Source: Acidobacteriota bacterium
Lineage (GTDB): Bacteria; Acidobacteriota; Terriglobia; Acidoferrales; UBA7541
Direction: 5' to 3'
Length of the DNA stretch: 13,577 nucleotides
NCBI GenBank assembly: GCA_019239815.1
Contig: JAFAZL010000310.1
Span: 1 to 13,577 of the forward strand
Notes under the pieces: model-generated
What the model was told of the DNA's origin: nothing
Seen by the model: the letters and a program-made list of their open reading frames with translations, nothing else
Database searches by the model: none
Shown here: positions 12,912-13,577 of the stretch, piece by piece
Position numbering within the stretch: the first letter of the stretch is position 1
Layout: each line of letters opens with the position of its first letter
Made by a program: the position numbers and the translations under genes

Positions 12912-13577
12912 TTAGTTGCCGTCCTCACCAAAGGGCCGAAAATGCTCGACATCTAACTCCAAATCATTTCCCGCCAAAATGAAGGCGCGCTCGATCGCAT
13001 GCTGCAATTCGCGGACATTTCCCGGCCACTGCGCCTTCTCCAAATAAGAAAGCGCTGCCGCCGACAAATGCTTGCGCGGCATCTCATCCTCGGCCGACAA
13101 TTTCTCCAGAAAATGCTCCGCCAGCAGGTGCGCATCTTCTATTCGTTCGCGCAGCGGCGGAATTACCACCGGGAAAACGGCGAGCCGATAGTACAGGTCC
13201 AGTCGAAATTGCCTCAGGCGCGTCAGTTCCAGCAGATCTACGTTCGTCGCGCACACGACGCGCACGTCCACGCGGTACACATCCGAACTCCCCAGGCGTT
13301 GCACTTCGCCGCTCTGCAAGAACCGCAACAACTTCGCCTGCATGCTGAGCGGCAATTCACCTACCTCATCCAGAAATAAGGTTCCGCCCTGCGCCACATG
13401 AATCCGTCCCAGTCGCGATTGCACCGCCCCCGTGAAAGCGCCGCGCGCGTGCCCAAACAACTCCGCTTCCAGCAGCGACTCTGGAATCGCCGCGCAATTC
13501 ACCACCACGAAGGGATGTTTTGCTCTCTTGCTCAGTGCATGCACCGCGCCCGCAACCAATTCTTTTCCTGTCCCGGT
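12912..13577 (-). CDS. Sigma-54-dependent transcriptional activator, AAA+ domain (5' end outside window), no C-terminal HTH
   Basis: This is the C-terminal 221 codons of an NtrC-family activator running off the right edge of the window. The first visible residues, TGTGKELVA, are the end of Walker A. The sigma-54 contact loop GAFTGA is intact (in [10 protein letters not shown]), followed by Walker [13 protein letters not shown], the sensor and arginine finger region [13 protein letters not shown], and the PPLRER and WPGNVREL motifs of the AAA+ lid. The protein stops at TAA 12914-12912, about 20 residues after this lid, with no Fis-type helix-turn-helix. Such HTH-less activators are known (Helicobacter FlgR, Chlamydia CtcC) and act without specific DNA binding. 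The N-terminal receiver, if any, is outside the window. The PAS-HisKA gene directly downstream is its likely sensor partner. Confidence 0.92.
   Translation of the reverse strand, partial: TGTGKELVAGAVHALSKRAKHPFVVVNCAAIPESLLEAELFGHARGAFTGAVQSRLGRIHVAQGGTLFLDEVGELPLSMQAKLLRFLQSGEVQRLGSSDVYRVDVRVVCATNVDLLELTRLRQFRLDLYYRLAVFPVVIPPLRERIEDAHLLAEHFLEKLSAEDEMPRKHLSAAALSYLEKAQWPGNVRELQHAIERAFILAGNDLELDVEHFRPFGEDGN

Overview
The window looks like a chromosomal segment of an acidobacterium, probably of the Terriglobia (Koribacter-like) group. This is inferred, not proven. The reasons are moderately high G+C, a MutL/FabI/Cmk housekeeping cluster, large secreted FecR-DUF6600 proteins, a secreted BNR (Asp-box) repeat protein, a DoxX membrane protein, and an NtrC-type activator next to a PAS histidine kinase. 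No tRNA, rRNA, CRISPR array, transposase or phage gene was seen.

Layout. Bases 1-2380 on the plus strand carry the 3' end of mutL, a complete fabI (enoyl-ACP reductase) and cmk (cytidylate kinase). A convergent minus-strand cofE (F420-0:gamma-glutamyl ligase family) follows at 2478-3251. Bases 3252-3480 hold degenerate CACAGAG-type repeats and a strong hairpin terminator. From 3481 to 8233, two minus-strand paralogues of about 740 codons encode secreted FecR/DUF6600 proteins. They share the N-terminal half but have very different low-complexity tails: N/Q/P/K-rich in one, G/S/H-rich in the other. A 455-base divergent region separates them from a plus-strand secreted BNR-repeat protein (8689-10751). 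That gene is split by what looks like a single-base loss at about 9590 and ends at a good terminator. A likely two-gene operon follows, DoxX and DUF302 (10983-11873).

The right end (11908-13577, minus strand) is a regulatory pair. The first gene is a sigma-54 activator (5' end outside the window) that ends right after its AAA+ domain with no DNA-binding helix-turn-helix. The second is a PAS-HisKA histidine kinase.

The most unusual observation is in that kinase. Just after the HisKA dimerisation helices the frame runs directly into the recognition helix and wing of an OmpR/PhoB-family response regulator, and there is no ATP-binding domain. The join lies in a short stretch (T-M-T-N-V) compatible with both parent families, which suggests a microhomology deletion between two two-component systems, or an assembly chimera. 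No wholly new multi-gene system can be demonstrated. The chimera, the paralogous FecR-DUF6600 pair and the frameshifted BNR gene are the points most worth checking.
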